Positions 1 to 7,981 of a DNA stretch of 54,769 nt are shown piece after piece. Every line of letters starts with the position of its first letter. Positions within the stretch are counted from its first letter, which is position 1. The notes under the pieces are model-generated. The model did no database searches. It worked only from the letters and a program-made list of their open reading frames with translations, and was not told the DNA's origin. The stretch lies in assembly GCA_031266025.1 (NCBI GenBank), contig JAISBV010000048.1, positions 1-54,769 on the forward strand. The letters are read 5' to 3'. This stretch comes from Eubacteriales Family XIII. Incertae Sedis bacterium. Lineage in GTDB: Bacteria; Bacillota; Clostridia; Peptostreptococcales; Anaerovoracaceae. A program made the position numbers and the translations under genes.

Positions 1-1
1 C

Positions 2-847
2 GAGCGGGAATTGTCGCAAAGGCTATGGGCGCTCCCCCTTGTGAGCGGCGTCGTATCTTACGCGGACAACGTGGGCGCGGAAATCCCGCCCGAATACTTG
101 GACGACAATATTTTGTCAATGCTCATTTCCGACCTGTTCAGCCGAATGCTTATCACGACGGATACAGATCTCGAGGGGCGCGAGGCATTCGAGCTCGTTG
201 AAACGATCAGAGAAATCGCCGACGAATATTACAAGGACGCGTATTATTTGGCGGGGGAGGGCGCCGGCGCCTACGACCTTATGGACACGGTTATAAGCGA
301 TACGGACAATGTGAATCTTATTGCGATCGGAGCGGTGTTCCTCGTGCTGTTGTTCGCGATGAAATCCGTATCGCTGCCGGTTATCTTGGTGTTGAGCATC
401 GAAACGGCCGTTCTGATAAACATGGCCGTTCCTTATTTTACGGATACGCCGATCTTCTACATCGCGTATCTTATCATAAGCTCCGTTCAGCTCGGCGCGA
501 CGGTGGATTACGCGATTCTGTTCACGAACCGCTACAACGAATATCGCGCGGAATCGGACAAAAAGACAGCCGTCGTCGAAACCGTTTCGTCCGTCACGCT
601 TTCCGTGCTGACATCGGGTATAACGCTTACGGCGGTCGGTTTCCTTCTCGGCATATTCTCCACGCACGGCCTGCTTTCGCAGCTCGGGTACTTTCTCGGA
701 AAGGGCACGCTGTGCTCGCTGGTCGTCGTCCTGTTCGTCCTGCCGGGTCTGCTGTACGCGTTCGACGGGATGATCAGGTATACGGCGCTCGACTTTTCAC
801 GGTTCAAGAAGAAGGGGTACAAAAATGATTTTATCAAACAGATTTAA
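2..847 (+). CDS. MMPL/RND-superfamily membrane transporter, C-terminal part (5' truncated by window)
   Basis: The frame is open to the left edge, so only the C-terminal ~280 residues are seen. A soluble stretch of roughly 100 residues is followed by about five hydrophobic segments. The motif GATVDYAILFTNR lies in the second pair of helices and resembles the membrane core of MMPL-type RND permeases, which export lipids, peptides or drugs using the proton gradient. The gene overlaps the next one by 23 bp, so the two are translationally coupled. In Bacillota, MMPL permeases are often paired with secreted heptad-repeat proteins, as here. The substrate cannot be read from the sequence. Family assignment is firm; exact role is inference. 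Confidence 0.8.
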   Translation, partial: ERELSQRLWALPLVSGVVSYADNVGAEIPPEYLDDNILSMLISDLFSRMLITTDTDLEGREAFELVETIREIADEYYKDAYYLAGEGAGAYDLMDTVISDTDNVNLIAIGAVFLVLLFAMKSVSLPVILVLSIETAVLINMAVPYFTDTPIFYIAYLIISSVQLGATVDYAILFTNRYNEYRAESDKKTAVVETVSSVTLSVLTSGITLTAVGFLLGIFSTHGLLSQLGYFLGKGTLCSLVVVLFVLPGLLYAFDGMIRYTALDFSRFKKKGYKNDFIKQI

Positions 848-3134
848 GCAGCTCGTCGTCGCGGCGCTCGTGGGCGCGCTGCTGCTCTCGCTCGCGTATC
901 CCGCGGCGAGCGTTGCGACGACCGCGGCAAACGAAAACACAGCCAAGCAAGAAGTGGTTTACATCATGCTTAACTCCGACGGCTCCGCGGACAAAATATA
1001 CACGGTCAATATCTTTGACGTTTCCGAGGACGGGCGCATCGTCGATTACGGCGATTACACCGCGCTCAGAAACATGACGTCCGCCGACGAAATCGTCTTT
1101 GACAATCAAACGGTTACGATAGATACCAAGGCTCGCAAACTCTATTACGAGGGAACATTGAACAACAACACCATTCCGTGGAACTTCAAAATCCGCTATT
1201 TTTTGGACGGCGTCGAATACAAGGCGGAAGATATCGCGGGGATGAGCGGGGCTTTGGAAATCACGGCGGCCGTGCGGCAAAATCCCGAATGCGCGAGCGC
1301 GTTCTTTGAAAATTACGCGATTCAGGCTTCTTTCACATTCGATACAAAGCTCTGCTCGAATATCGTCGCGAAAAACGCCGTCGCCGTCAACGTGGGAAGA
1401 AAGCGTCAGCTCACATACACCGTTCTGCCCGGCAAGGACGCGGACATCGCCATTACCGCCGATGTGACGGATTTTGAAATGGACGCCGCAGCGATAAACG
1501 GCGTACCGCTTTCCATGAACGTCGATATCGACGATAAAAACACCGTTGAAATCAGAAAGGAAGCCGGAGATTTGCAAAAGGCCGCGATTGATCTCGACGA
1601 CGGCGCGACCGAATTGACGGACGGAACGATAAAGCTGAAAGACGGCGCGGGTGAACTGTCGGACGGCGTGGCCGAGCTGCGTGACGGCGCGAAAGAATTT
1701 ACGGACGGAACGACGGAGCTTGAGAGCGGCGCAAAGGAATTAAGGGACGGCGCCTTGGATCTGCGGTCGGGCGCGAAGGAATTGGACGACGGCGCGGCCG
1801 ATTTGAAATCCGGGGCAAGAAAACTCACAGACGGGGCAAGCAATCTGGATAACGGCGCGAAGAACCTGCTTGACGGCGCGGCTAAAACAAGCAACGGCGC
1901 CGGCGATCTGAAAATCGGAGCGGCGAACCTGAACAAGGCTATTGGCGGCGCATTGACAGACGGCGCGGCAAAACTTGACGCCGGTATTACGGACGCTGCG
2001 GCCGGCGCGCTCGAAATTCGCGGCGGCGCGGACGACCTTCGAAAAGGCGCCGGAGAGCTGAATGCCGGCGCCCGTGCTTTGTGCGGCGGGCTTGACGAGT
2101 TGTCCGCCCAAAGCGACGCGCTGAACGCCGGCGCGCGCGGCGTATTTGTCCGGATCGTGAAGCAGGCGGAAATTCAACTGAATCAAAGACTCTCAACCAC
2201 GAGTATGCCGGCGATTTCATTGACGCCCGAAAACTATAACGCGGTCATCACGGGACTGCTTGTCGTTTTGGGCGACGGCGCGCACGCTTCCGACGCCGCC
2301 GACATTATGAACTTAAAAACAGGTCTTGACGAATACGGCGTATTTTACGCGGGTCTCAAAGAGTATACGGCCGGTGTAAATTCGGCGGCGGCGGGCGCCG
2401 CGTCGGTCTCGGGCGGCGCGCTTTCTCTCTCTTACGGCGCCGAAAAACTCGGCGCGGGCGCAGACGCGCTCTACGACGGTCTCGTCGTTTTGAAAAAAGG
2501 CGGCAATGATATGATCTGCGGCGTCACGGAGTTGCGCGACGGCAGCGCGAAGCTTTTGAGCGGGGCGATTACACTGCGCGGAGGAACCGTCGATCTTCAC
2601 AGAGGCGCCGCGGAGCTTAGGAACGGTACGAAGACGCTTCTTGACGGAGCGGAAGAGCTGAAAGACGGCTCCGTCAAGCTGAAGGACGGTTCCGGCAAGC
2701 TGTATGACGGCGCGACGGAGCTCTGTGACGGCGCTGCCGGGCTGTATGACGGCGCGTTTGAACTGAAGGACGGCGCGGCGAAATTCATGGACGGCACAGC
2801 CGATATGGCTGACGGCGCCGAAGAACTGAAGGACGGAACGACAGAGCTTCTTGACGGCATGATCGAGCTGCGTGACGGAACCTTTGAATTCCGCGACAAG
2901 ACCGCCGGCTTGGACGTCAAACTGACGGATAAGATAAAGACGGCAATCAAGGCCGCGCTCGGCGGCGATTTCAATCCCGTTTCGTTTGTTTCGAGCAAGA
3001 ATACAAATATAGAGGCCGTTCAATTCGTGATGAAAACGCCGGCCATCGAGAAACCCGCGCCCATAGCCGCGGCGCCCCCGGCGCCGAAAAAACCGAGTCT
3101 TTGGCAAAAATTCATCGGCTTGTTCGGGTTTTAG
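825..3134 (+). CDS. Exported protein with two long arrays of xxxLxxG heptad repeats
   Basis: A 769-residue protein with an N-terminal signal or anchor segment (about residues 8-32, VVAALVGALLLSLAYP). Next comes a folded domain of about 200 residues, then two blocks of seven-residue repeats of the type L-x-D-G-A-x-E at about 255-375 and 525-690. Each block holds some 16-22 units. This is the heptad pattern known from YhgE/Pip-type and MMPL-associated surface proteins of Gram-positive bacteria, thought to form long helical stalks. A proline/alanine-rich linker and a short basic hydrophobic tail (SLWQKFIGLFGF) end the protein. It starts inside the MMPL gene, which suggests a joint complex. At DNA level the blocks show a 21-bp periodicity. 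Function unknown. Confidence 0.8.
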   Translation: MILSNRFKQLVVAALVGALLLSLAYPAASVATTAANENTAKQEVVYIMLNSDGSADKIYTVNIFDVSEDGRIVDYGDYTALRNMTSADEIVFDNQTVTIDTKARKLYYEGTLNNNTIPWNFKIRYFLDGVEYKAEDIAGMSGALEITAAVRQNPECASAFFENYAIQASFTFDTKLCSNIVAKNAVAVNVGRKRQLTYTVLPGKDADIAITADVTDFEMDAAAINGVPLSMNVDIDDKNTVEIRKEAGDLQKAAIDLDDGATELTDGTIKLKDGAGELSDGVAELRDGAKEFTDGTTELESGAKELRDGALDLRSGAKELDDGAADLKSGARKLTDGASNLDNGAKNLLDGAAKTSNGAGDLKIGAANLNKAIGGALTDGAAKLDAGITDAAAGALEIRGGADDLRKGAGELNAGARALCGGLDELSAQSDALNAGARGVFVRIVKQAEIQLNQRLSTTSMPAISLTPENYNAVITGLLVVLGDGAHASDAADIMNLKTGLDEYGVFYAGLKEYTAGVNSAAAGAASVSGGALSLSYGAEKLGAGADALYDGLVVLKKGGNDMICGVTELRDGSAKLLSGAITLRGGTVDLHRGAAELRNGTKTLLDGAEELKDGSVKLKDGSGKLYDGATELCDGAAGLYDGAFELKDGAAKFMDGTADMADGAEELKDGTTELLDGMIELRDGTFEFRDKTAGLDVKLTDKIKTAIKAALGGDFNPVSFVSSKNTNIEAVQFVMKTPAIEKPAPIAAAPPAPKKPSLWQKFIGLFGF

Positions 3135-3135
3135 C

Positions 3136-4248
3136 CTATGCGCGCGCCGTTACTTCCGAAACAGCCGAAAGCATGCGCCGCATATCTTCGGGGAAAACCG
3201 CCCCTATGCTGCCTATGCGGAACGTTTTCGCGTCGGAGAGTTTGCCCGGATAGAGGACAAAGCCGCGTTCCTTCATTCTCGCATAAAACTCGCCGAAATC
3301 GAAACGCGCATAAGGGTACAGAAAAGAGGTTATTATGGGCGATTGCAGCCGCGCGGGAAGCAAAGCCCTGAAACCAAGCTCCTTCATACCCTCGGACAGG
3401 ATTCGTTGGTTCTTCGTATAGCGCGCGTAACGCGCCGCAACGCCGCCTTCCTCATCAAGCTCTTTCAGCGCACGTGAAAACGCGTGCACGACGTGCGTGG
3501 GCGACGTGAAGCGCCATTTCCCCGATTCGTCCATCTCCCGCCATTGCTCGTACATATCGAGACACAGCGAACGCGCATTGCCCGCGCATTTTGCCATTTC
3601 ATCCCGCTTCGCGATGATGAACGCAAAACCCGGCGCTCCTTGGACACACTTGTTGGACGAGCTTATCAAAAAGTCTATTCCGAGCTTGCCCGCGTCGAAG
3701 GGAATGCCGCCTAAGGAACTCATGGCGTCCGCGATGAGTATGCGTCCCCGCGATTTGACGATATGCGCTATCTCGCTCAGCGGGTTCAGCATACCTGTAG
3801 TCGTTTCGCAGTGTACGAGGGCGACGTGCGTGACGTCCCGGTTTTTGTCGAGCACGGCCGCCGTCTCGTTCGCGTCCGGCGCCTCCGTTTCCGTCAATGC
3901 GTATTCCGTATAATCAAGCCCTATTGTCTCCGCTATGCGCGCCATACGCTTTCCGTAGGCGCCGTTCGAAATGATCAAAAGCTTCCCGTTTCGCGGAACG
4001 GCGCTTCCGAGACAGGCCTCAACGGAAAAAGACCCGCTGCCCTGCATAAGCACAGCCGTATACGCGTCCGCGTCAGAGCTTGCGAGTGTGATCAAGCGGC
4101 GGCGAATGTCCTGCACTACGCCTTCGTTATAATCGGCGTCCCATGTACACCAATCACGAAGCATAGCGTTTCTGACGCCTCTTGACGTCGATAACGGCCC
4201 CGGCGTCAACAGCAGATAAGGATTATCGGGTATATATTCGTAGGACAT
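3136..4248 (-). CDS. phnW: 2-aminoethylphosphonate--pyruvate aminotransferase
   Basis: PhnW is a PLP enzyme that moves the amino group of 2-aminoethylphosphonate to pyruvate, giving phosphonoacetaldehyde and alanine. The 370-residue length is normal. The N-terminus carries LLTPGPLSTS, typical of this fold-type I subgroup. IADAMSSLGG holds the PLP-contacting Asp, and SSNKCVQG contains the expected Schiff-base lysine (about K200). The start at 4248 follows a GAGGTG ribosome site. It is the last gene of the minus-strand operon ATPase-permease-phnX-phnW, 22 bp after phnX, so uptake and both catabolic steps are co-transcribed. The phosphonoacetaldehyde it makes is the PhnX substrate. High confidence. 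Confidence 0.95.
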   Translation of the reverse strand: MSYEYIPDNPYLLLTPGPLSTSRGVRNAMLRDWCTWDADYNEGVVQDIRRRLITLASSDADAYTAVLMQGSGSFSVEACLGSAVPRNGKLLIISNGAYGKRMARIAETIGLDYTEYALTETEAPDANETAAVLDKNRDVTHVALVHCETTTGMLNPLSEIAHIVKSRGRILIADAMSSLGGIPFDAGKLGIDFLISSSNKCVQGAPGFAFIIAKRDEMAKCAGNARSLCLDMYEQWREMDESGKWRFTSPTHVVHAFSRALKELDEEGGVAARYARYTKNQRILSEGMKELGFRALLPARLQSPIITSFLYPYARFDFGEFYARMKERGFVLYPGKLSDAKTFRIGSIGAVFPEDMRRMLSAVSEVTARA

Positions 4249-4270
4249 GCGCGCTCACCTCGCTTTCGGA

Positions 4271-5053
4271 TCACGCGTCAAGCGATTCTATCAGATCAGG
4301 CAGGGCCGATATATCCTCTATGACAAAGTCCGCCCCGGCTTCGGCGTACCTGCGCCTTACATCCTCGAACGCGCCGCGCCGTTCGTCGCCGTTCAGGGCG
4401 CGGAGCTCATTCTCGCGCAAGCCGAGCATGTTGGAACCCTCTATCACGCCTACACAGAGACAGCCCGCGTTTTTTCCCTCGTGCATATCGGCGGCCGTAT
4501 CCCCGACCTTCAGCGCCGAATTTATTGATAAAATCCCCATTTTTTCTAAGTTGCGCCACAGCATATAAGGGTAGGGGCGTCCGACGCCGCCAACCTCATC
4601 CGGGCAGACGAGACAGTCCGGCTCGTAACCGGCCGCAAAGGCGCGGGCGGTTACAATCTCCATCATGGCGGCTGTATACCCGGTTGTGGAGCCGATTTTT
4701 ACGCCCATGTCACGTATGCGTGCGACGGTCTCCAAAAGCCCCGGCAGCGGCGCCGCGTGATCCTTCAGGACGGAGAACAAAGCAGGCTCGAAACACGCGT
4801 ATATATTGTCCGCGTCCGTCTCGGCGGGCGCCCGCCCGTATGCGTCGCGCCACAGCGCGGACAGCCTTTCCCCCGACAGCATACTTTCTATATGGGCGCG
4901 TTTCTGCATACCCATGGGCGCGCGCGTTTCGTCTGTCGTAGGCGTCACGCCGAACGATTCAAATGCCTCAATAAAAGCCCGGACAGGCGCGAAAGACCCG
5001 AAATCCACAGCCGTTCCGGCCCAATCCAAAATGACGGTCTTAATATTCTTCAT
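4271..5053 (-). CDS. phnX: Phosphonoacetaldehyde hydrolase (phosphonatase)
   Basis: PhnX cleaves the C-P bond of phosphonoacetaldehyde to acetaldehyde and phosphate. It belongs to the HAD superfamily but needs a Schiff-base lysine in its cap domain. Both signatures are visible: the nucleophile motif ILDWAGTAVD with D10, and MGMQKR with K51, the lysine expected to bind the aldehyde. The motif GSTTGYT supplies the HAD motif II Thr, and VGDTAADMHEG is motif III/IV. Length (260 residues) fits the family. Its ATG overlaps the stop of the permease gene by 4 bp (ATGA), so it is translationally coupled to the importer. Acts in the cytoplasm. High confidence. Confidence 0.95.
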   Translation of the reverse strand: MKNIKTVILDWAGTAVDFGSFAPVRAFIEAFESFGVTPTTDETRAPMGMQKRAHIESMLSGERLSALWRDAYGRAPAETDADNIYACFEPALFSVLKDHAAPLPGLLETVARIRDMGVKIGSTTGYTAAMMEIVTARAFAAGYEPDCLVCPDEVGGVGRPYPYMLWRNLEKMGILSINSALKVGDTAADMHEGKNAGCLCVGVIEGSNMLGLRENELRALNGDERRGAFEDVRRRYAEAGADFVIEDISALPDLIESLDA

Positions 5054-6699
5054 AAATTTTTCCTTTCAATAATATTCGCGGTGATCGCATACGCGATCCG
5101 AACCGCCGCGTTTATAAGCAAAATCAGCAGACTCATCGCCGCCGCTTGGCTGATATCGCCCGCTTCCTCCATATGAGTTATCGCTATCGACGCGATTTTG
5201 AACTTCGCGCCGTACAGGAACACGACCGCCGAAACCGTCACCATAGAATTCACAAAATAGTACATGAATATCTCAAGGACGGCCGGCAGCGACAGCGGAA
5301 GACTTACGCGAAGGAACGTCTTAACGCGTATGACGCTCATGCTGTCGGAAACGCTTTCAAATTCCCGATCGAGCTTCTTGAGCGAGCCCGTCGCGGTGAC
5401 GAAGGGTACCGAGAAATAATGCAGTATATTGGACAAAACGAGTATTACTACGGTTCCGTATATGAAATGCAGAGGGTTCGACCTCGCGTTGAAGAAGAAT
5501 ATGAACGACACGCCCACGACCATGCCGGGCAGTGCGAGAGGCAGCACGGACAGCAGTCTGCCGTACCTGCGCAGCATATCGAAGCCCCTCGTTTTTTCCA
5601 GCATATACGCGTACACAAAGACAAAGGCCGTTCCGAAGACCGCCGTCAGAAGACTCATTTCAAGCGAATTAAAATAGCTTTCTATACCGCCGGCAGAAGC
5701 GTTAAAGCCGAAATGTCTCAGGGTCGGCGCCATATTGTAGGGGTAATATTCGGTCAGCGCGCCCATGCACAAAGCCGCGATCAAAAAGAGAAAACACGCG
5801 CTCACCGCAGAGCAAAACACGAAAAAAACGGCGTCGCGCGGCCTGTTGTCCGCGACGGAGAGTTTTGTCGCCTTCGAGCTGACCGTGCTCGTGTTCCTGC
5901 CCGTAACGATTTGTCCCACCGCGAACGACGCGACGGCCGGAAGCAGAAGCAATGTTCCGACCACAGCGCCCATATTCATATTGAACTGTCCCGCTATCTG
6001 CTTGTATATATCCGTCGCGAGCACGTTATAACCGCCTCCGAGCACCTTGGGCGCGCCGAAATCCGTGAACGCGAGCGTAAAGCACACGAAAAAGGCGTTG
6101 ACGACCGTATATTTTATATCGGGCAGTGTTATTCCAAAAAAGCGTTTCACTGCGGAAACGCCCATCGAATCCGCGGCCTCGTAAAGCCGTCCGTCCGCAA
6201 CCTCAAGCGCTACCGCGAACATAAGGAAGGCCTGCGGGAATGTAAATATGATCTCGGAAAGGATTACGCCGAAGCGACCGTACAGTTCCGTCTCAACGCC
6301 GAGCCCCGTAAGGATGCCCTGTCTGCCGAATATGTAGACGAGACCGAGCGCGTGGACGACAGTCGGCAGGAATATAGGAATCAGAGCCGTGTATCTGAAG
6401 AAAGCCTTGCCCCGTATATTTGTTCTTGTCAGTGCATAAGCGTAGGCGAGACCGAGCAGCACGCTGAAAACAGCCGTCACCGACGAAACCTCCGCAGTAT
6501 TGCGGATGGATACGCTGAGCGACGGCGTTCCGAAATAATCAATATAATTTCGGATGCCCGCAAAGGCGCCCGATTTGTCGAAAAAAGCTTTGGAAAGCAG
6601 AGAGAACAGAGGGAAAATCAAGGTTACGGTAAAGCTCAGGATAAGAGCCGATAAAATCAAAAGTTGCGCAGGGCCGGCTTGGCCGAATATCCTTCTCAT
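5050..6699 (-). CDS. AEP-type ABC transporter permease (fused double permease)
   Basis: About 549 residues with two homologous halves, each with about six membrane helices and a binding-protein-dependent transport (MetI-like) domain. EAADSMGVSAVKRFFGITLPD in the first half and the SVSDSMSVIRVKTFLRVSLPL region in the second are EAA loops that contact the ATPase. This fused architecture matches the PhnU-type/FbpB-like permeases for 2-aminoethylphosphonate. I chose the ATG at 6699 over an upstream extension to 6855, because the upstream part would overlap the ATPase gene and encodes a basic, non-membrane stretch. The gene follows the ATPase by 13 bp and overlaps phnX by 4 bp. Substrate is inferred from phnX and phnW. 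Confidence 0.88.
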   Translation of the reverse strand: MRRIFGQAGPAQLLILSALILSFTVTLIFPLFSLLSKAFFDKSGAFAGIRNYIDYFGTPSLSVSIRNTAEVSSVTAVFSVLLGLAYAYALTRTNIRGKAFFRYTALIPIFLPTVVHALGLVYIFGRQGILTGLGVETELYGRFGVILSEIIFTFPQAFLMFAVALEVADGRLYEAADSMGVSAVKRFFGITLPDIKYTVVNAFFVCFTLAFTDFGAPKVLGGGYNVLATDIYKQIAGQFNMNMGAVVGTLLLLPAVASFAVGQIVTGRNTSTVSSKATKLSVADNRPRDAVFFVFCSAVSACFLFLIAALCMGALTEYYPYNMAPTLRHFGFNASAGGIESYFNSLEMSLLTAVFGTAFVFVYAYMLEKTRGFDMLRRYGRLLSVLPLALPGMVVGVSFIFFFNARSNPLHFIYGTVVILVLSNILHYFSVPFVTATGSLKKLDREFESVSDSMSVIRVKTFLRVSLPLSLPAVLEIFMYYFVNSMVTVSAVVFLYGAKFKIASIAITHMEEAGDISQAAAMSLLILLINAAVRIAYAITANIIERKNL

Positions 6700-6712
6700 G
6701 CCTCGCCGCGCG

Positions 6713-7705
6713 CTATATCGCCGCAGACGCGGGATATCTGAGCAGATGTTCTTTCGGTATTCTGAGATACATTCGATCCGATGCGCGGACATCCAAGGCG
6801 TCCGCCTTTTCGGACGCGACGTCCACGCATATTTCGGTTTGGCGCGGAAGTACACCGTGAATTCGCGTTACGGCGCCCTTGAACTCAAAACCCTTGATCT
6901 CAGCCACCATATCGCAGCCGTCTGTCGCACCCGTGAGCTCTATCCGTTCCGGACGGATGGCGCACACGCCTTCGGGCGCGGGATAGAAATTCATAAAACC
7001 GATGAAATTCGCCACAAAAGGCGTGGCGGGCCGGTCGTAAATCTCTCGCGGCGTTCCCGTCTGTACTACCGCCGCGTTGTTCATGACGATGATTTTATCG
7101 GCCATCGTCAGTGCTTCCTCTTGGTCGTGCGTGACCATGACAGCCGTGATGCCGAGCGCGCGCTGAATACCGCGTATTTCACCGCGCAGTCTGACTCTTA
7201 CCTTCGCGTCAAGCGCCGAAAGCGGCTCGTCAAGGAGCAGATATGAAGGCGCGGGTGCAATGGCTCTCGCCAATGCCGCGCGTTGTTGTTGCCCGCCCGA
7301 AAGCTGACGCGGGTATTTGTTCCTGTGCTCAAGAAGGTCGACCATCCCGAGAACGTCGTCTACCCTTGCCCGCATTTCTTCCCTTCCCAAACCCCTCCTG
7401 CGGTGCAGACCGAACATTATATTATCGCTCACCGTCATATTGGGGAAAAGCGCATAGGATTGAAATACAATCCCGAAATTACGCTTGCCGGGCGGCTGCG
7501 AAGTGCAGTCCCCGCCGTCTATATAAACGCTGCCGCTGTCCGCGGTTTCAAGACCCGCGATAATGCGCAGCAGTGTGGTCTTGCCGCATCCGCTCGGGCC
7601 CAAGACACAAACCATCTCACCCTTATCTATATCGGCGCTCACGTCTTCCAAAGCCGCTTGTCCGGCAAAGCGTTTTGTGATATTGCGTATTTCCAAAAAA
7701 GCCAT
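6713..7705 (-). CDS. AEP-type ABC transporter ATP-binding protein
   Basis: About 330 residues. Walker A is GPSGCGKTT (about 36-44), the Q-loop Gln is in VFQSYALFP (about Q82), the signature is LSGGQQQR (about 135-142), Walker B is YLLLDEP (155-161) and the switch His is in VTHDQEEAL. The C-terminal ~100 residues form an OB-fold regulatory domain (CAIRPERIEL), as in PotA/FbpC-type ATPases. The ATG at 7705 is chosen because GGAGG precedes it by 6 nt; a longer frame to 7729 would start with a run of arginines inside the ribosome site. First gene of the phosphonate operon, energising uptake through the adjacent permease. Confidence 0.9.
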   Translation of the reverse strand: MAFLEIRNITKRFAGQAALEDVSADIDKGEMVCVLGPSGCGKTTLLRIIAGLETADSGSVYIDGGDCTSQPPGKRNFGIVFQSYALFPNMTVSDNIMFGLHRRRGLGREEMRARVDDVLGMVDLLEHRNKYPRQLSGGQQQRAALARAIAPAPSYLLLDEPLSALDAKVRVRLRGEIRGIQRALGITAVMVTHDQEEALTMADKIIVMNNAAVVQTGTPREIYDRPATPFVANFIGFMNFYPAPEGVCAIRPERIELTGATDGCDMVAEIKGFEFKGAVTRIHGVLPRQTEICVDVASEKADALDVRASDRMYLRIPKEHLLRYPASAAI

Positions 7706-7730
7706 CCGTCGCCTCCGTCTTGTCGTCAAT

Positions 7731-7748
7731 AAACCGATTATTCGGTTT
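7731..7748. promoter_or_regulatory. 7-bp inverted repeat in the AEP operon leader
   Basis: AAACCGA and TCGGTTT are separated by TTAT. The repeat lies between the ATPase start (7705) and the proposed -10 (7764-7769), so it would be in the 5' untranslated leader. It could be a small operator or hairpin; nothing in the sequence decides which. Confidence 0.3.
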
Positions 7749-7763
7749 GCTTATCAAAACAAT

Positions 7764-7824
7764 ATATTAAACCCGGTTCGTAAAATCCGGATGGGCTTTA
7801 TGTAAAATGTTATACAAACTTTTT
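7764..7824 (-). promoter_or_regulatory. Proposed AEP operon promoter with shared upstream box
   Basis: On the minus strand a 25-bp box (7800-7824, ending TTTTACAT) is followed after exactly 30 nt by TAATAT (7764-7769), a good -10. The same box, 19 of 25 bases identical, stands exactly 30 nt before TATACT upstream of the AEP-binding-protein gene at 12899-12959. Neither promoter has a recognisable TTGACA, so the box may bind an activator. The match and the spacing are seen directly; the function is inferred. The rest of the 276-bp gap up to the next gene start at 7982 shows no gene. Confidence 0.6.
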
Positions 7825-7981
7825 ACGTTTGAGCAGTCACGAATTTTTTTAAGGGATTGCCAAAAAAATCATGTGAGCGGCTTTTTGTTCGTCAAATTTC
7901 CGGTATAATATCATATTAGAAGAGCATTGTATTTCGAGATTTGAAGCAGTTACAGGGTATCGGGACGAAAAGGTGGCAAAG

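Noticed and set aside
1570-2910. 21-bp periodic sequence resembling tandem repeats or a CRISPR-like array
   Set aside because: The periodicity is explained by in-frame heptad codons (L-x-D/S-G-A) of the exported protein; there are no uniform repeats or spacers.
2313-3107. Antisense open frame over the heptad repeats
   Set aside because: Mirror of the repeated codons; no ribosome site, composition is Arg/Ala/Val-rich and repetitive.
5146-6654. Long open frame of about 500 codons antisense to the permease
   Set aside because: Its product is rich in Arg, His and Gln with no fold or membrane pattern, while the minus strand encodes a normal fused permease with conserved loops; it is a frame shadow in GC-rich DNA.
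7828-7838. GTTTGAGCAGT resembling an end of the family 1 repeat
   Set aside because: Only about 10 bases match and the rest of the element is missing.
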